A stretch of DNA of 64,000 nucleotides, taken from Parapristionchus giblindavisi (lineage: Eukaryota; Nematoda; Chromadorea; Rhabditida; Diplogasteridae). Position 1 is the first letter of the stretch, and every line of letters begins with the position of its first letter. A model generated the notes under the pieces. The model searched no databases and had not been told where the DNA came from. It was given only the letters and a program-made list of their open reading frames with translations. The DNA is taken from assembly GCA_943737045.1 (NCBI GenBank), contig CALSFV010000040.1, positions 620,001 through 684,000 of the forward strand, given 5' to 3'. The position numbers and the translations under genes are program-made. Of the stretch, positions 22,440-33,965 are shown piece after piece.

Positions 22440-22574
22440 CTCAACAATATTCGAGTGTTCCTTGAGGAAAGAGACGATGAATTGGGCGAGATTGGCGATG
22501 AACTTCTGGTCCTTGTCCGACGACGTCTTGTACGCCTCGTTCAGATCCTGCGCAGAGTCCTGTAGACGTTGCGC
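22440..22574 (-). CDS. xpo1: Exportin-1 exon 0, intact (isolated exon)
   Basis: A 135-nt, 45-codon open exon with acceptor CGTCTCAG upstream and donor GTATGG downstream (minus strand). It encodes NEAYKTSSDKDQKFIANL and FIVSFLKEH, matching the CRM1 N-terminal half segment that ends FLKEH. No neighbouring exportin exon was found within 2 kb on either side, so it is probably an orphan exon. Confidence 0.75.
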
Positions 22575-24171
22575 CTGAGACGATAATTTAGCTTTTTTCT
22601 TTTCTAATTAAATAAAATTTTTAAAAAAGTATGCAAATGTACTCTATTAATGTGAATAATTAACAATTTTCTCTGAATTTGTTGTAGGAAGAAGCAGAAG
22701 CAATCATGTTCAATTAATTGTATACATTCAGCCGCGAGCAGTTGAAGAGGCAATTATTTTATTATTAAAGAAGAGGATGATGATGAAGTCTCCTTCTTGT
22801 AGGTCGATCAAACACAACGAACGAATGTTAGAGGTTGAGACGTTGACGAAGTGAACGCGAAAGATCACCGAAAGTTCAAAGATCAATTTCATTTTTTTCG
22901 ATATACAATGAAATTATGAATATTTAGGAATCGTACTCTAGAGCTACAGCTGCCGTATCCTACATCCATCTGACAAGGGAACTATCTCAGCTCGCGGAAA
23001 GCAAACTGGATGAAAATTTGCATAGAGATAGTCGAACGTGTTACAAAATCATTGGAGAAGTCCAAAAATTCTGGCGTGCAATAGCCGATCCAGAAAATGA
23101 ATCCAATGTTTGGTCACATTTGCAGAAACTTCGCCTGTAAACGATTTTTCGATGCATGTTTTGTTCCCTGAGTGAAGATAACAAGTGGAGCGTTGGTATA
23201 GTGGCCAGTATCTTGGGTATCATAGCGAAAAATCGTTTACAGACAGAGTTTCAGCAAATGTGACCAAACTTTGGACCCATTTTCTGGCTCGGCTATTGCA
23301 CGCCAGAATTTTTAGACTTCACCAATGATCTTATAACACGTTCAGCTATGTGTATGCAAATTTTTATCCAGTTTGTTTTCCGCGAGCTGAGATAGTTCCC
23401 TTGTGAGATCATGGTACTTGATGAAATATTGCCGCTCGCAATGGGTGGCCCAGAGTGAACGAGATTTCTCCGATCTTGTTCGAATAGCTGATCTTTGATC
23501 TTTGCAAAAATATGGGCATATGAAATTTTTGGCAATTGTTATGTGCCTTTAATTCTAGACGAGTTCTTTGCAATTCTTAATTCGTAATTTGTAATTGTAA
23601 TTTTTAATTTGTAATTGTAATTTGAAATTCGAGTAATTCTTTGTCCACCCCGTGTCGCGCACCATCCTCCTATACATCATCTGTACGCCTCCTTCCCATC
23701 CTCCTTGCGTACACCGTCTACAGGTCGTACTCCGCAACGCACGCTACGAGATTGAGACGGCGTAAGCTGCGAATCAATACCAGAGACCTTTGATGCTACT
23801 ATATTTTTTTGATTCATTCAAAAACGTAGATATCTCTCAAATCGCAATCTCCAAACCACGCGCTTTGAGGTTTCAGACACTGGCAATAACATAGATGCAG
23901 TGCATTCAACAATCGTGATCAGAAAGCCATCTCACCTACCTTCAATAAGGATGCTACGATCGCAAAGGTACACTAACATGTGCGCAATTTTTTTTCAGAC
24001 CAAAATTTTTTTTAATTCCGAAAAATCGGAAAAAAATGCTTTAAAAAAGTTTTCAAAAATAACATTTGAAGATATTTAGTAATTTTTATCTTACCGGTCA
24101 TATTTATGATATTCTGATAATGATCAATAGTCACGTCTATAGCGCTCAGCGCTTCTCCAAAAATGTATAGT
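22575..24171. other. Duplicated non-coding block before tRNA pair 3
   Basis: Paralogous to 6475-7466. The extra segment 22920-23450 contains an inverted repeat (AGTTCCCTTGTGAGATC type; ATCGTTTACA arms at about 23140 and 23230), probably a TIR element. No gene recognised. Confidence 0.5.
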
Positions 24172-24243
24172 AGGGAGCACCCGGATTTGAACCGAGGACC
24201 TCTCGATCTGCAGTCGAATGCTCTGCCACTGAGCTATACCCCC
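24172..24243 (-). tRNA. tRNA-Cys(GCA), pair 3 minus member
   Basis: A 72-nt cloverleaf with canonical D and anticodon arms. The acceptor GGGGGTA/TGCTCCC has a G-U wobble and the T stem CTCGG/CCGGG one wobble. All stems form; plausibly functional. Confidence 0.85.
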
Positions 24244-24370
24244 TAGCGAAAATGGGATAAAATGGAAACGTTTTCTCTGTGCAAATAGTCCATAAGATGC
24301 TTGTTAAACGTTTTGGCATCATAAACCATCTAAACGTCTCTTCACTGTCGTTATTTTCTGTTATATCATC

Positions 24371-24442
24371 GGGGGTATAGCTCAGTGGCAGAGCATTCGA
24401 CTGCAGATCGAGAGGTTCCCGGTTCAAATCCGGGTGCCCCCT
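24371..24442 (+). tRNA. tRNA-Cys(GCA), pair 3 plus member, canonical
   Basis: Acceptor GGGGGTA/TGCCCCC, D stem GCTC/GAGC, anticodon GCA and T stem CCCGG/CCGGG with TTCAAAT loop are all standard. TTTT follows within 10 nt. This is one of four copies with no defect. Confidence 0.95.
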
Positions 24443-24667
24443 ACTTGTTTTATAATTTTTGCGAATTATTTTTATGTCATTCTACATATGATTCAATCTC
24501 TAGTTTACAATGATCGGTACAAGTATATTGTTGACCTATATTGTTCAGGAACATCGTCGATCTGAAAACTATCGATCAATAACTCCTGTCACCTTCCCCC
24601 ATGTTCTTGTCCTTATTATTATTGTACCCATCTCGGCAACACATCATCTCGGCAAAACACTAATTAA

Positions 24668-26813
24668 GAGACCGGCTCGGTAAGACTCGAGCATTTTGAC
24701 CCAATGCCGGACATTCGCGAGGACTTTCGATCTGGCCCTCAATACTTTCATCATAGACACATACCGGGGGGAGACCGATGAAAGTCATAGTGAAAATGCC
24801 CTTAGGCTCAAACCCGGCTCACATATGTCACATTAAGTAAAAAATTGAAAAATTCATAACTTTTCAATGGTCATAGCTAGCAGCGTTATTTCTTTTTATT
24901 GGTGAATAACATGTCATGCGCCCTTATAAACACAGCTGAGCAGTAATATCATATCGTTTTGGATATGTTTTTTCGTGTATGATTTTCCGATTTTTCCTCT
25001 TCCATCCTCGTTGAAGAGAGACGGCAAGGATTGACATAGTACATATTGTAGCCCTGACACTTCTGTACATGATGGTCACATTCCCTTGGAAATCCAACTT
25101 TTCTGAAGCATCGAGAATTGCAACTGAATGTGAGATATGTGTAATTTGCAAAAATCGAAAATTAAATTTCTTGTAAATCGCAAAAGTAGTAGGTAGCTTT
25201 ATTATGTCATTTTACTTGTTGTGATGCGCCTACACAGAAAAAAATATACAAGTAGACTCAGACTACATTTTAAAAAAATTTTTAAAATAATTATTTTATT
25301 TTTATTTTTTTCAACCCCGACATTGAGTCGACCGTCAAGGCAAGTTGATTCATAGGGCGGATGGTAGCTGATGCATGTCTGTTTGCGAAAACAACTGCCA
25401 CGTAAAGAATCGTCGTTTCGCAGATCTAGAATTTATTTTTTTAATTATCAAACTTGAAAAATTACATGTTTCTTTCATATAAATCGATTGGAAGGTGGCG
25501 TCGGCAGCCAAAGCTGTACCATTGTTATCAGTAGGATTGTACTATACTGCACTACCGTAACCGTCAAGAATCGTGAACTGATTTTTTTTCAGTCGATCAA
25601 TGATTCTCAACCATGACCCCGGGTTCATGGTTGAGAATGGCTGCGGTCGAAAAATTCATGATGATCATGTAAGGCAATTGTAAGGCACGCACCTGAATTT
25701 TCCGGGAACTTCACCACATTATTATAGGGTACGGTAACTAGATTACTGTAGTTTGGGTTACGGTATCCAGGAAACTAGAAGTTGGCTCACTGTTGATATA
25801 TTGCCAAATAGTATTTGGTCTGGGATCATCATGAATTTTTCGACCTCAGCCATTCTCAACCATGAACCCCGGGTCATGGTTGAGAATCATGGATCGACTG
25901 AAAAAAAAATCAGTTCACGATTCTTGACGGTTACGGTAGTGCAGTATAGTACACTCCTACTGATAACAATGGTACAGCTTTGGCTGCCGTACGCCACCTT
26001 CCAACCGATTTATATGAAAGAAACATGTAATTTTTCAAGTTTGATAATTAAAACAATAAATTCTAAATCTGCGAAACGACGATTCTTTACGTGGCAGTTG
26101 TTTTCGCAAACGGACATGCATCAGCTACCATCCGCCTTATGAATCAACTTTCCTTGACGGTCGACTCAATGTCGGGGTTGAAAAAAATAAAAATAAAATA
26201 ATTATTTTTAATATTTTTTTAAAATGTAGTCTGAGTCTACTTGTATATTTTTTCTGTGTACGCGCAGCACTACGAGTAATATGATATAATAAAACTACCT
26301 ACTACTCTTGCGATTTACAAGAAATTTAATTTTCGATTTTTCAAATTACACATATCTCACATTCAGTTGCTATTCTCGATGCTTCAGAAAAGTTGGATTT
26401 CCAAGGGAATGTGACCATCATGTAGAGAAGTGTCAGGGCTACAATATGTACTATGTCAATGCTTGCCGTCTCTCTTCAACGAGGATGGAAGAGGAAAAAT
26501 CGGAAAATCATACACGAAAAAACATATCCAGAACAATATGATATTACTGCTCAGCTGTGTTTATAAGGGCGCATGACATGTTATTCACCAATAAAAAGAA
26601 ATAACGCTGCTAGCTATGACGATTTAAAAGTTATGAATTTTTCATTTTTTTACTTAATGTGACATATGTGAGCCGGGTTTGAGCCTAAGGGCATTTTCAC
26701 TATAACTTTCACCGGTCTCCCCCCGGTATGTGTCTATGATTAAAGTATTGAGGGCCAGATCGAAAGTCCTCGCGAATGTCCGGACCATGCACGAGTCTTA
26801 CCGAGCCGGTCTC
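24668..26813. mobile_element. 2.1-kb palindromic TTAA-target element
   Basis: Flanked by TTAA at 24664-24667 and 26814-26817. The ends GAGACCGGCTCGG and CCGAGCCGGTCTC are perfect inverted copies. The uninterrupted target (ACTAATTAAGATTTAT) is visible at about 10338-10353. The arms are complementary nearly end to end, and a second palindrome occupies the exact centre. No transposase; internal ORFs such as 25753-26142 follow the palindrome and are not genes. Same terminal family as 28833-29789. Confidence 0.9.
25233..26258. mobile_element. 1.0-kb TA-target palindrome nested at the centre of a TTAA palindrome
   Basis: Ends CACAGAAAAAAATATACAAG and its complement, TA at 25231-25232 and 26259-26260. 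The outer arms abut these TAs symmetrically (GCGCC-TA and TA-CGCGC), so insertion was at the dyad centre. The interior is again palindromic and includes GATTCTCAACCATGA repeats at about 25600-25640 and 25850-25890. Confidence 0.88.
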
Positions 26814-26869
26814 TTAAGATTTATTAGAGTATAGGAAAAAAGAAAGAGTCATGCAGCCTATTGATACTA

Positions 26870-27172
26870 GGCCACAGACATGCGTAAATCTGCGCGGACT
26901 GCTACTCGAATTCAACAGGCTAGAGAATAACTAAATGCACTTGCCTAACCTGCGTTATTTTGATTGGCGTCTAACCAGTCGCTTTCGCGCTTCACCCTGT
27001 CTCTATCTAGCCCACTCCCGATCACGAATCTAACCTGCCTATGATAGTGCGGGCTCGTCTTGTCACAGATGAGCCCAATCACGGCTAGTAAATTATTTCA
27101 AACTCAACTTAGATTCTCTGACCCAAGATAGACATGATCAATCCTGTGGTGGTGTCAGATCACAGATGATGG
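26870..27172 (-). pseudogene. xpo1: Exportin intron f-g block and exon e remnant
   Basis: The intron f-g block (26870-27070) is followed by about 30 bp of exon e (minus strand, SSIICDLTPP) at about 27140-27172. No other exon is attached. Confidence 0.6.
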
Positions 27173-27263
27173 ATGACCTTTGCCATTTGCCAGTTTATTG
27201 ACACTCACATGCCAATGTATTGACAATTGTCACTCTCTCAATGTCCATCTTGGTCGCTCCCAC

Positions 27264-27476
27264 ACATAGGACGAAGAGTTTGTTGCAAAGTACCAAGCCT
27301 GACCGGATTTTGAGCCAAAATTTCAGAAAAATCGAAAAACCTGACCGGATTTTGAGCTAAAATTTCAGAAAAATCGAAAAAGCTGTCCGGATTTTGAGCG
27401 AAATTTGCGATAAATCGAAAAACTTAACCCGATTTTGAAAACAGATAACCAAGCTATTCGATCTATGCTCCCACCA
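27264..27476. mobile_element. 213-bp insertion with 8-bp duplication and 42-bp tandem repeats
   Basis: GCTCCCAC is present at 27256-27263 and 27477-27484 but only once in the paralogue near 20970. The insert contains just over three 42-bp units built on CCGGATTTTGAGC and AATCGAAAAA. Only weak ATAG/CTAT terminal symmetry is visible, so the class is uncertain although 8-bp duplications suggest hAT. Confidence 0.75.
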
Positions 27477-27820
27477 CCAGGAACATTCCCGTCTCAGGTG
27501 CTCTACTAATGCTAATAGTAATTGCAACAATAATGCGTCTGCTATCTGCGTTGAATACTACAAAAAATATTAAAGCACATCTCCAATCCATCTCCACCTT
27601 TTCGCTTTACCATTAATATGTTTATTTCTATATTTGATGAATTAAATAATTAAGTAAATAAATAAATAAAATCTGATCAAAACAACTGACGAGTAGAGCG
27701 CACGTCGTCTCTCCTCTGATCCTCCTCCATTCGAGTACGGATCATCTCCAACTGGGTAAAGCCATCTCAATATCGTAGACCCGGCACTTTCATGTTTCGG
27801 ATACTTTTCATACTTCATGT

Positions 27821-28132
27821 CTCGTTAAAAATAGTGGAAAACCGAAATCGGCGACTTTCCGCCGGTTAAAAAAGTAGCCGGAAAGTCGAAAATGGAAACA
27901 CGAAATTTGAATTCGCGCGCGCGCAAAAAAAGTGCGGGAATTCAAATTCCGACTTTCCGAGTTGAATTTCCATTTTAACTGCTAACAATTGATGACGGAA
28001 ACTCTCAATTTGAATTCCCGCACCTCTGCGCCCGCGCGAATTCAAATATCGTGTTTCCATTTTCGACTTTCCGGGTACTTTTTTAACGGGTGGAAAGTCG
28101 CCGATTTCGGTTTTCCACTATTTTTTAACGAG
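27821..28132. mobile_element. 312-bp hairpin MITE
   Basis: Inverted ends CTCGTTAAAAATAGTGGAAA and its near complement, with long complementary arms (ACCGAAATCGGCGACTTTCC; GAATTCAAAT near the middle). It includes a CG-alternating run at 27915-27925. A target duplication was not resolved. Confidence 0.8.
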
Positions 28133-28832
28133 GCATCAGATTTGGTCCCACAATTGCTTTGCCCATAAATCACTACTCTTCGAGAGCAATATTCATACAG
28201 AAAGACGGCTACGGAAAAGTAGAAATAAAAATGTGAAAACGACGTGGAAATGAGCCAATCATCTCTTTTCATAATCCATCATCTTTGATGCTACTCTACA
28301 TTCTTTAAACACGGTAAATCTCTCTCAAATCGACATCTCTCAAACTTTGATCTTTGAACTTACGATGTTTCACTCACTTATAATACATTTCTGCGCTAAC
28401 TACAATATTATAGAACGATTACAATGATGGCAATTTGATGTGTACGCACGATAAACTCATATTTCGTATCATTACAGCTCCTCCTATTCTCTCGCTTAAA
28501 AACCAGAATCTCTCTCAATCGAAAACGATGTATGTTTGGCTCTGTTCTGGTTAACTGTTCCCAACCGAATTGATTGGTCCCATGAAAATTGATTGGTCCC
28601 ATGAAAATTGATTGGTCCCAAAACTTAAAAACAAAGATTAGATTGGTCCCATCAAAATAGATTCTTTAAGCTAGTCTCTCTCTCAAACCGACATCTCCCA
28701 AACCATGTACTTTGATGTTTTGCTCACTCCTAATATCCTAGATTCATCGCTCACTACAATTGTAAACATCGGTGCATTTCACAATACCTCAACAATATTC
28801 CAGAGTTCAAGGAAACAATGATGATAATTTAA

Positions 28833-29789
28833 GAGGCATGTTCCCTAAGACTCGATCATATTCGACCACCCCCGGACACGTGCGCTAGCAATAAGAACGG
28901 GGGGTCCATACTTGGGTGTTAGGAGTGTCACCGGCCCTTATTACACAAAGCAGCAAAAATTTCCTGTTTGTGCCCTCAGGCTATTAAAAAAAATAATTTT
29001 AAAAAATAACGTTAAAAATCAAAATTTTTCAAATTGTTGAGATGAAATCTAAATATCATTTTCGATGCGTCTAGGGTGCACAGAGCTTGCTAATTCACTA
29101 TTAGCATCGAATGTGCGTTGATTCCTAAACCACTTTTTTGACTCAAAATTTTGGTTTTTTCGGACAAATTATCGCTTGTTGTAGATTGCTGCAAAGATTT
29201 CTGAAGTGATAGGGTTCTTGTGTCATTTTACTGGACTCACCTCGAAACTTTGTGTAGAGCACAATTCCGCACCAATCGTTTGGAAAATACGTTTGGAAAA
29301 TACATTTGTTCGGGAAAACCATCGATTACTGAAATTCGAGCGAAAATTTCGGCAAGATGGTCTAACGGGAAGAACCCGGTTTTAAGTGAAATCAATGCAG
29401 AATCGCTTAGGCTACAATACCTGGTCGGAAAACTTTGCAGCAATCTACAACAAGCGATAATTTGCCCGAAAAAAAAACAAAATTTTGAGGCAAAAAGTGG
29501 TTTAGGAATCAACGCACATACGATGCTAATAGTGAATAAGCAAGGTCTGTGCACCCTAGACGCATCGCAAATGATATTTGGAATTTATCTCAACAATTTG
29601 AGAAATTATGATTTTTAAACATTTTTGCACTTAAATTAATTTTTCTAATAGCCTGAGGGCATAAACAGGAAATTTCTGTTGTTTTGTGTAATAAGGGCCG
29701 GTGACACTCCTAACACCCAAGAATGGACCCCCAGTTCCCATTGCTAGCGCACGTGTCCGGGGGTGGTCGAGTCTTACCGGCTATCTCTC
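28833..29789. mobile_element. 957-bp TTAA-target palindromic element
   Basis: Flanked by TTAA at 28829-28832 and 29790-29793. The paralogous sites at about 51614 and 61592 are empty (GATAATTTAATATT). Ends share TTAAGAG and GGTAAGACTCG with the 24668-26813 element. The arms are complementary (CCACCCCCGGACACGTGCGC; CCCTCAGGCTATT), and the 132- and 105-residue ORFs at 29220-29618 are mirror shadows. Confidence 0.88.
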
Positions 29790-29793
29790 TTAA

Positions 29794-30794
29794 TATGACT
29801 ATACATTTATAAGCATGAAAAACATAATCTATAATCCAACACCACCTATACTCTCGCTTCCTATAAAAAAGCTCAAATGGAGTTTTTTTAGATTCTCAAA
29901 CATCAAATATCTCTCAAATCGAAAACCATGTACATTTATGTTTCACCCACTCTTAATAGGCTTCATCTTTACGTATAACTTGTTTCATCTGATTTGTAGC
30001 ATCTTAAAAGCAACAATATTCGAGCGCTCTTTGAGGGGCACGCTTACGGTAAAAATAACGACGTAAATATATGTAGCAACAAGCAATCAATACTATCATA
30101 ATCAAACGTCCTTGAAGCTATCCACTAGTACTTTGGCTGCATCACGTTCAACAATATATAATGCCCATTTTTATTTGAAAAAATAACGATTTTTCAAGAT
30201 CGACCCAGTTTCGAAACAAAATTGCACCTGTGAGGGCACCGAAAACGTATGAACACTCTCCAAACTCCCGCAGGATGCCTTGAATAACTCGATCTACCTA
30301 TACCTTTTTACCCCCAAACTCGCATTATCACACCACGCACTTTCACGTTTCGCCTACTCCGCATATCCTAGATTCAGCACTTTCTATAATTTTTTACAGA
30401 TATCATCTTCCCAAACCTCAACAATGTTCAAATGTTCGTTCAGTAAAAATAATGATGACGGTTATTTGGGAGATGTAAACATGAGCCCAAACGATCATTA
30501 GTTTCGATGCATTTTTCATCGGAAATTGGTTTGGCTATACCTAGCATACTGTGATAATCAGTGATCTCCCGCGGGACTTCGTGTGCCTTGAATAACGGGG
30601 AGTATCTTTACCTTTATAACAGTCACAGTAATATTTCGATAGCGTATCAATACTGTGCCACATATGCACTCGCTTCTTTCAGAAAACTAATCAAAGGCAA
30701 ATTTCTCTCAATTCGACATATCCCAAACCAAGGACTTTAATGTTTCACTCACTCTTAATATCCTAGACTCAAAAAAATCTCGGCATCATGAGTG
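29794..30794. other. Dispersed exon-0/intron repeats; no gene
   Basis: Two diverged units (29800-30060, 30240-30520), then a block at 30540-30770 shared with 14950-15190 and 54000-54130 (TCTCCCGCGGGA). No convincing ORF. Confidence 0.5.
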
Positions 30795-32270
30795 AGGTCA
30801 TACTATATAATATTGATTGGAGACTCGAATGAGAGGGGTTTGGAGTGCATAACAGTATACAAATATAGCTAGAATTTGGATAAAAGGAATATGCAAGAGT
30901 GGAGGAGATGGGGGGGGGGGTGTAACCATAATGGAAGAAGAGGCAGGGGAGTCGCACACAACAGGAAGAAATAAGATAAGAAGACTACATAGGAGAGATC
31001 AGAGGAGCAGAGGACGGCCGGGAATGGGATGGGATGCAGATATATCGTGTATTGGTGCGTGTCAATGGGATACTGTAGTGGATGATGGGGTTGCTAAGCT
31101 GTACGGTAGCAGCAGAATGGGATAATGAAAAGTAAAATGAGGAGAAAAAAAGAAGATTCAACGATGATTTTACAGATAATTATGGAAATTAACGAGGAAA
31201 GATATCGAGGGAACGAACAAAAGTAGAACATATACATGAAACAGACAATAATAATCAACGGATAGGAAGGGGGGAAGGGGAGGTTCAGAATGAGTGTGCG
31301 ACGAGTCTAAGGACAGAGAGGAATCGAACAGCGAGAGTCGGAACGAAGAAATACTAGGACCAAACGGGGCACGGTGGTAGATCACGCGATAATTATCGAT
31401 TAGTCAGAGGGCGGATCGATCCAGATGGACACCGATGGCACAACCGGCGATAGTCTACAACAGAGGTACGGTAAGTGATACGGTAGTGTGATATCGATTG
31501 ATTCGCTCTCCCGTATGATACCTAATATCGATCGATATAATGATCGTGTGTGATAGAGATTACGGTATCCAACCGATAGAAAGGCCGCACAAATTTTGAG
31601 CCATCCTGTAATGTCGGCTTAGCCAAGGGACAAAACGAACGAAACGATACGAACAACACTCACAAGCAGCAAACAGATAGTGAAGCACTCTCAGAGATTT
31701 CTAACTCTAAATTCAGTTCTATGTAGTTCTAAGTTTAGCTCTAGCTCTAGCCCAAGCTCTATCCCTAACTCCAGTTCGCCCAAGCGATAGCTCTGACCCT
31801 CACTCTAGCTCTAGCTCTTCTTGATACCGATAGACTCAATCATCTTTAGTCATTCTATAGTGCGTTCCCACAAAAGCTTTCATACACAATTATTATTCTA
31901 ATGTCTAATATACTCCACTAATTTTCTCTCTAACCTTCCCACTCTTCTTAAAACTTCAATTTTAACCCATCAAAAATGCAAATTACATGCATGCGTCTAA
32001 TCGATAATCGTGCGTGCAGTCATGTACTCAAGTGTTAGTGATCCTTAATGAATACCATACCGTTCGCGAGAGAATTTTGTTGTTGACACATGAAAATATT
32101 GATTTATCGATTTTCAAAAATTCCCAATCGATATTCCAAACATGATATAACGCTACGGTATACTAAGTTTATCGAACGAAGCGGAGTTCTAATGAGCCTA
32201 AGAATCTAGCATTTATTATACTCCAAGCAACTAAGGAGCAAACTGCAAACTACAAAATACAAAGTACAAC
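30795..32270. repeat. Exportin 3'-flank paralogue (inverse of 13334-14635)
   Basis: Read on the minus strand this continues downstream of copy D's stop codon and matches the flank of copy C' with indels. It includes a poly-G run at about 30911-30920 and CTCTAGCTCTAG repeats at 31735-31820. No gene. Confidence 0.75.
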
Positions 32271-32366
32271 TTACCAATGCATGTCATCCTCTTCGAGAAT
32301 CTCGTTCGGATTCGCCATACCGGGAATGAGCATCTTCTTGGCCTGCAAAAGATTGCAGCTTGAGCT

Positions 32367-32425
32367 AGGAGTTGAACCAACGTGCCACGGAACTTGCGTC
32401 CGACACACTACCACTACACTGCGCC
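32367..32425 (-). repeat. tRNA-like remnant in intron s-t (copy D)
   Basis: The B box GGTTCAACTCC is intact (complement at 32368-32378). The A box reads CAGTGTAGTGG, one change from copy C' (13183-13193). It is the same ancestral tRNA-like insertion. Confidence 0.6.
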
Positions 32426-33625
32426 TACATTTATTTAAATTTAAAACACGCACCTGCGCAGCCTGAATCTCCTTCTCGCGTTCTTCAAGGAAGAGATCGC
32501 TCGTGTCCTCTCCAGACTGCTCCTGCAAGCATTAGGAACGATTAGTTAGAGATCAAACTACAAACGGTCAAGCAAACTACATAGATCAAAGATCAAACGG
32601 ATACCGTAGCTTGAGCTGCACGAGGAAGTCACGAATGTGATTCTTCATCTGACTGATGTTGTTGTTGAACGAGATGAATCCCTTGATGATCACGCGCACT
32701 TGATCTCTGCAAATGTATTTTGTGTTAGAGGGGTTAATCCCGTCGCGGGATCTATTCCGAGCCAATTTTACTGGATGAGCTTATATTCACGACCAGTCGT
32801 ATTCATGTTTCACATCCATCTTAACTACATATATCAAGATCGATTTACAGTCTCATCACACCCATGCGCCAAAAAATAGAAAATAAAATGATCCAATCAA
32901 TAAATCAATCAATAAAGAGACTCACTGTGACAGATTGGTAAAGTGCTGGACAAAGATGTTGCCAATGTGCTCGTAGATGAAGTCGACGTTTGCCTGGGCG
33001 GGATTGGCCTCGTTCAGACGTACGGTAATCGACGTCTCCAGAGCACGGAACAGCAGACACATAATCTCGGCAAAGTATGTCATGCCTGATAAATCACATT
33101 TAATAATACTGTATAGATCTCAGGATCAATCAATGATCTACCTGCGACTTGGACCTGATTAGAATCGGCCACTACAGCGAGCACATGCTGGAGGATGCCT
33201 GGAAACGAAGGAAACATAGTCAAAGATCAAAGATCAAACTACAATATTATATTGGTATCAAACTACACTCACTTCTGGTAGAAGGGCTGCGCTTGTTCAG
33301 AAGGCAGCGATCCCACCTTCGTCAGCATATCCTTGAGGATGTCAAGGCCTAAACACACGCACTTGTTACGACCATTGTTAAAGAAAAAAGTCAGTCCACG
33401 ATCGCCTCAGTCGGTGAGCTACCGTACTTAACCATCTCGGCGACGTTTCTCATGCTGTGCTGGAACGCCCACACGACCGCATCGATCACGTACCTGAACG
33501 AGCGATCGAAAGTTGGTGTGAGATGTAACCACTTTGAAGAATCACACATCGTTCAACTAGTGGAAATCACGTTTCAGTTCAATATAAACAATCATTGGCA
33601 ATTACCATGAATCGCTCAACATTAA

Positions 33626-33965
33626 AGGTGGTGTCCGGGGAATATTTTCGTGAACAAACTGTGAAGACAGAAAGATAGCAAAAGTTATTCTGCATACCTT
33701 ACATAAATTAGTTTATGCTAATTTAGCTTATTGATCGCTAGAATCGTGAATGAATCATGCTTGATGTACAGGCAAAGGCGCGAAATTTTGAAAATAAGAA
33801 AGTTCGGCAATAGGGTTCGAACCCGCGACGTTGCGCTTACTAGACAGCGCCTTTACCACTACACCAAGGGATGCACGAATGGAAGTTCTAATTTCTTGCA
33901 TATCATTTAGCCCTTGAATAGCCGATATGTTATGTATTTGCATAGACATTCGAGGGCCTCCATCT
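33626..33965. mobile_element. 340-bp TTAA-target element carrying a tRNA-like sequence
   Basis: TTAA at 33622-33625 and 33966-33969; ends AGGTGGTGTCC and GGGCCTCCATCT resemble the AGATGGAGACC family. Its interior holds a minus-strand tRNA-like sequence. It is inserted in exportin intron m-n. Confidence 0.75.
33802..33873 (-). pseudogene. tRNA-like sequence with perfect A and B boxes
   Basis: A box TGGTGTAGTGG (33866-33856) and B box GGTTCGAACCC, with an anticodon stem GCGCT/AGCGC. The anticodon loop is 8 nt (GTCTAGTA) and the acceptor ends do not pair, so it is not a standard tRNA. Likely a SINE head or tRNA pseudogene. Confidence 0.6.

Noticed and set aside
25753..26142. 129-residue ORF
   Set aside because: Lies within a nested palindrome; its frame follows the inverted arms and has no recognisable domain.
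30931..31125. 64-residue ORF similar to the antisense ORF at 14316-14531
   Set aside because: Both lie in exportin 3'-flank paralogues; the shared frame follows from duplicated DNA, and there is no domain.
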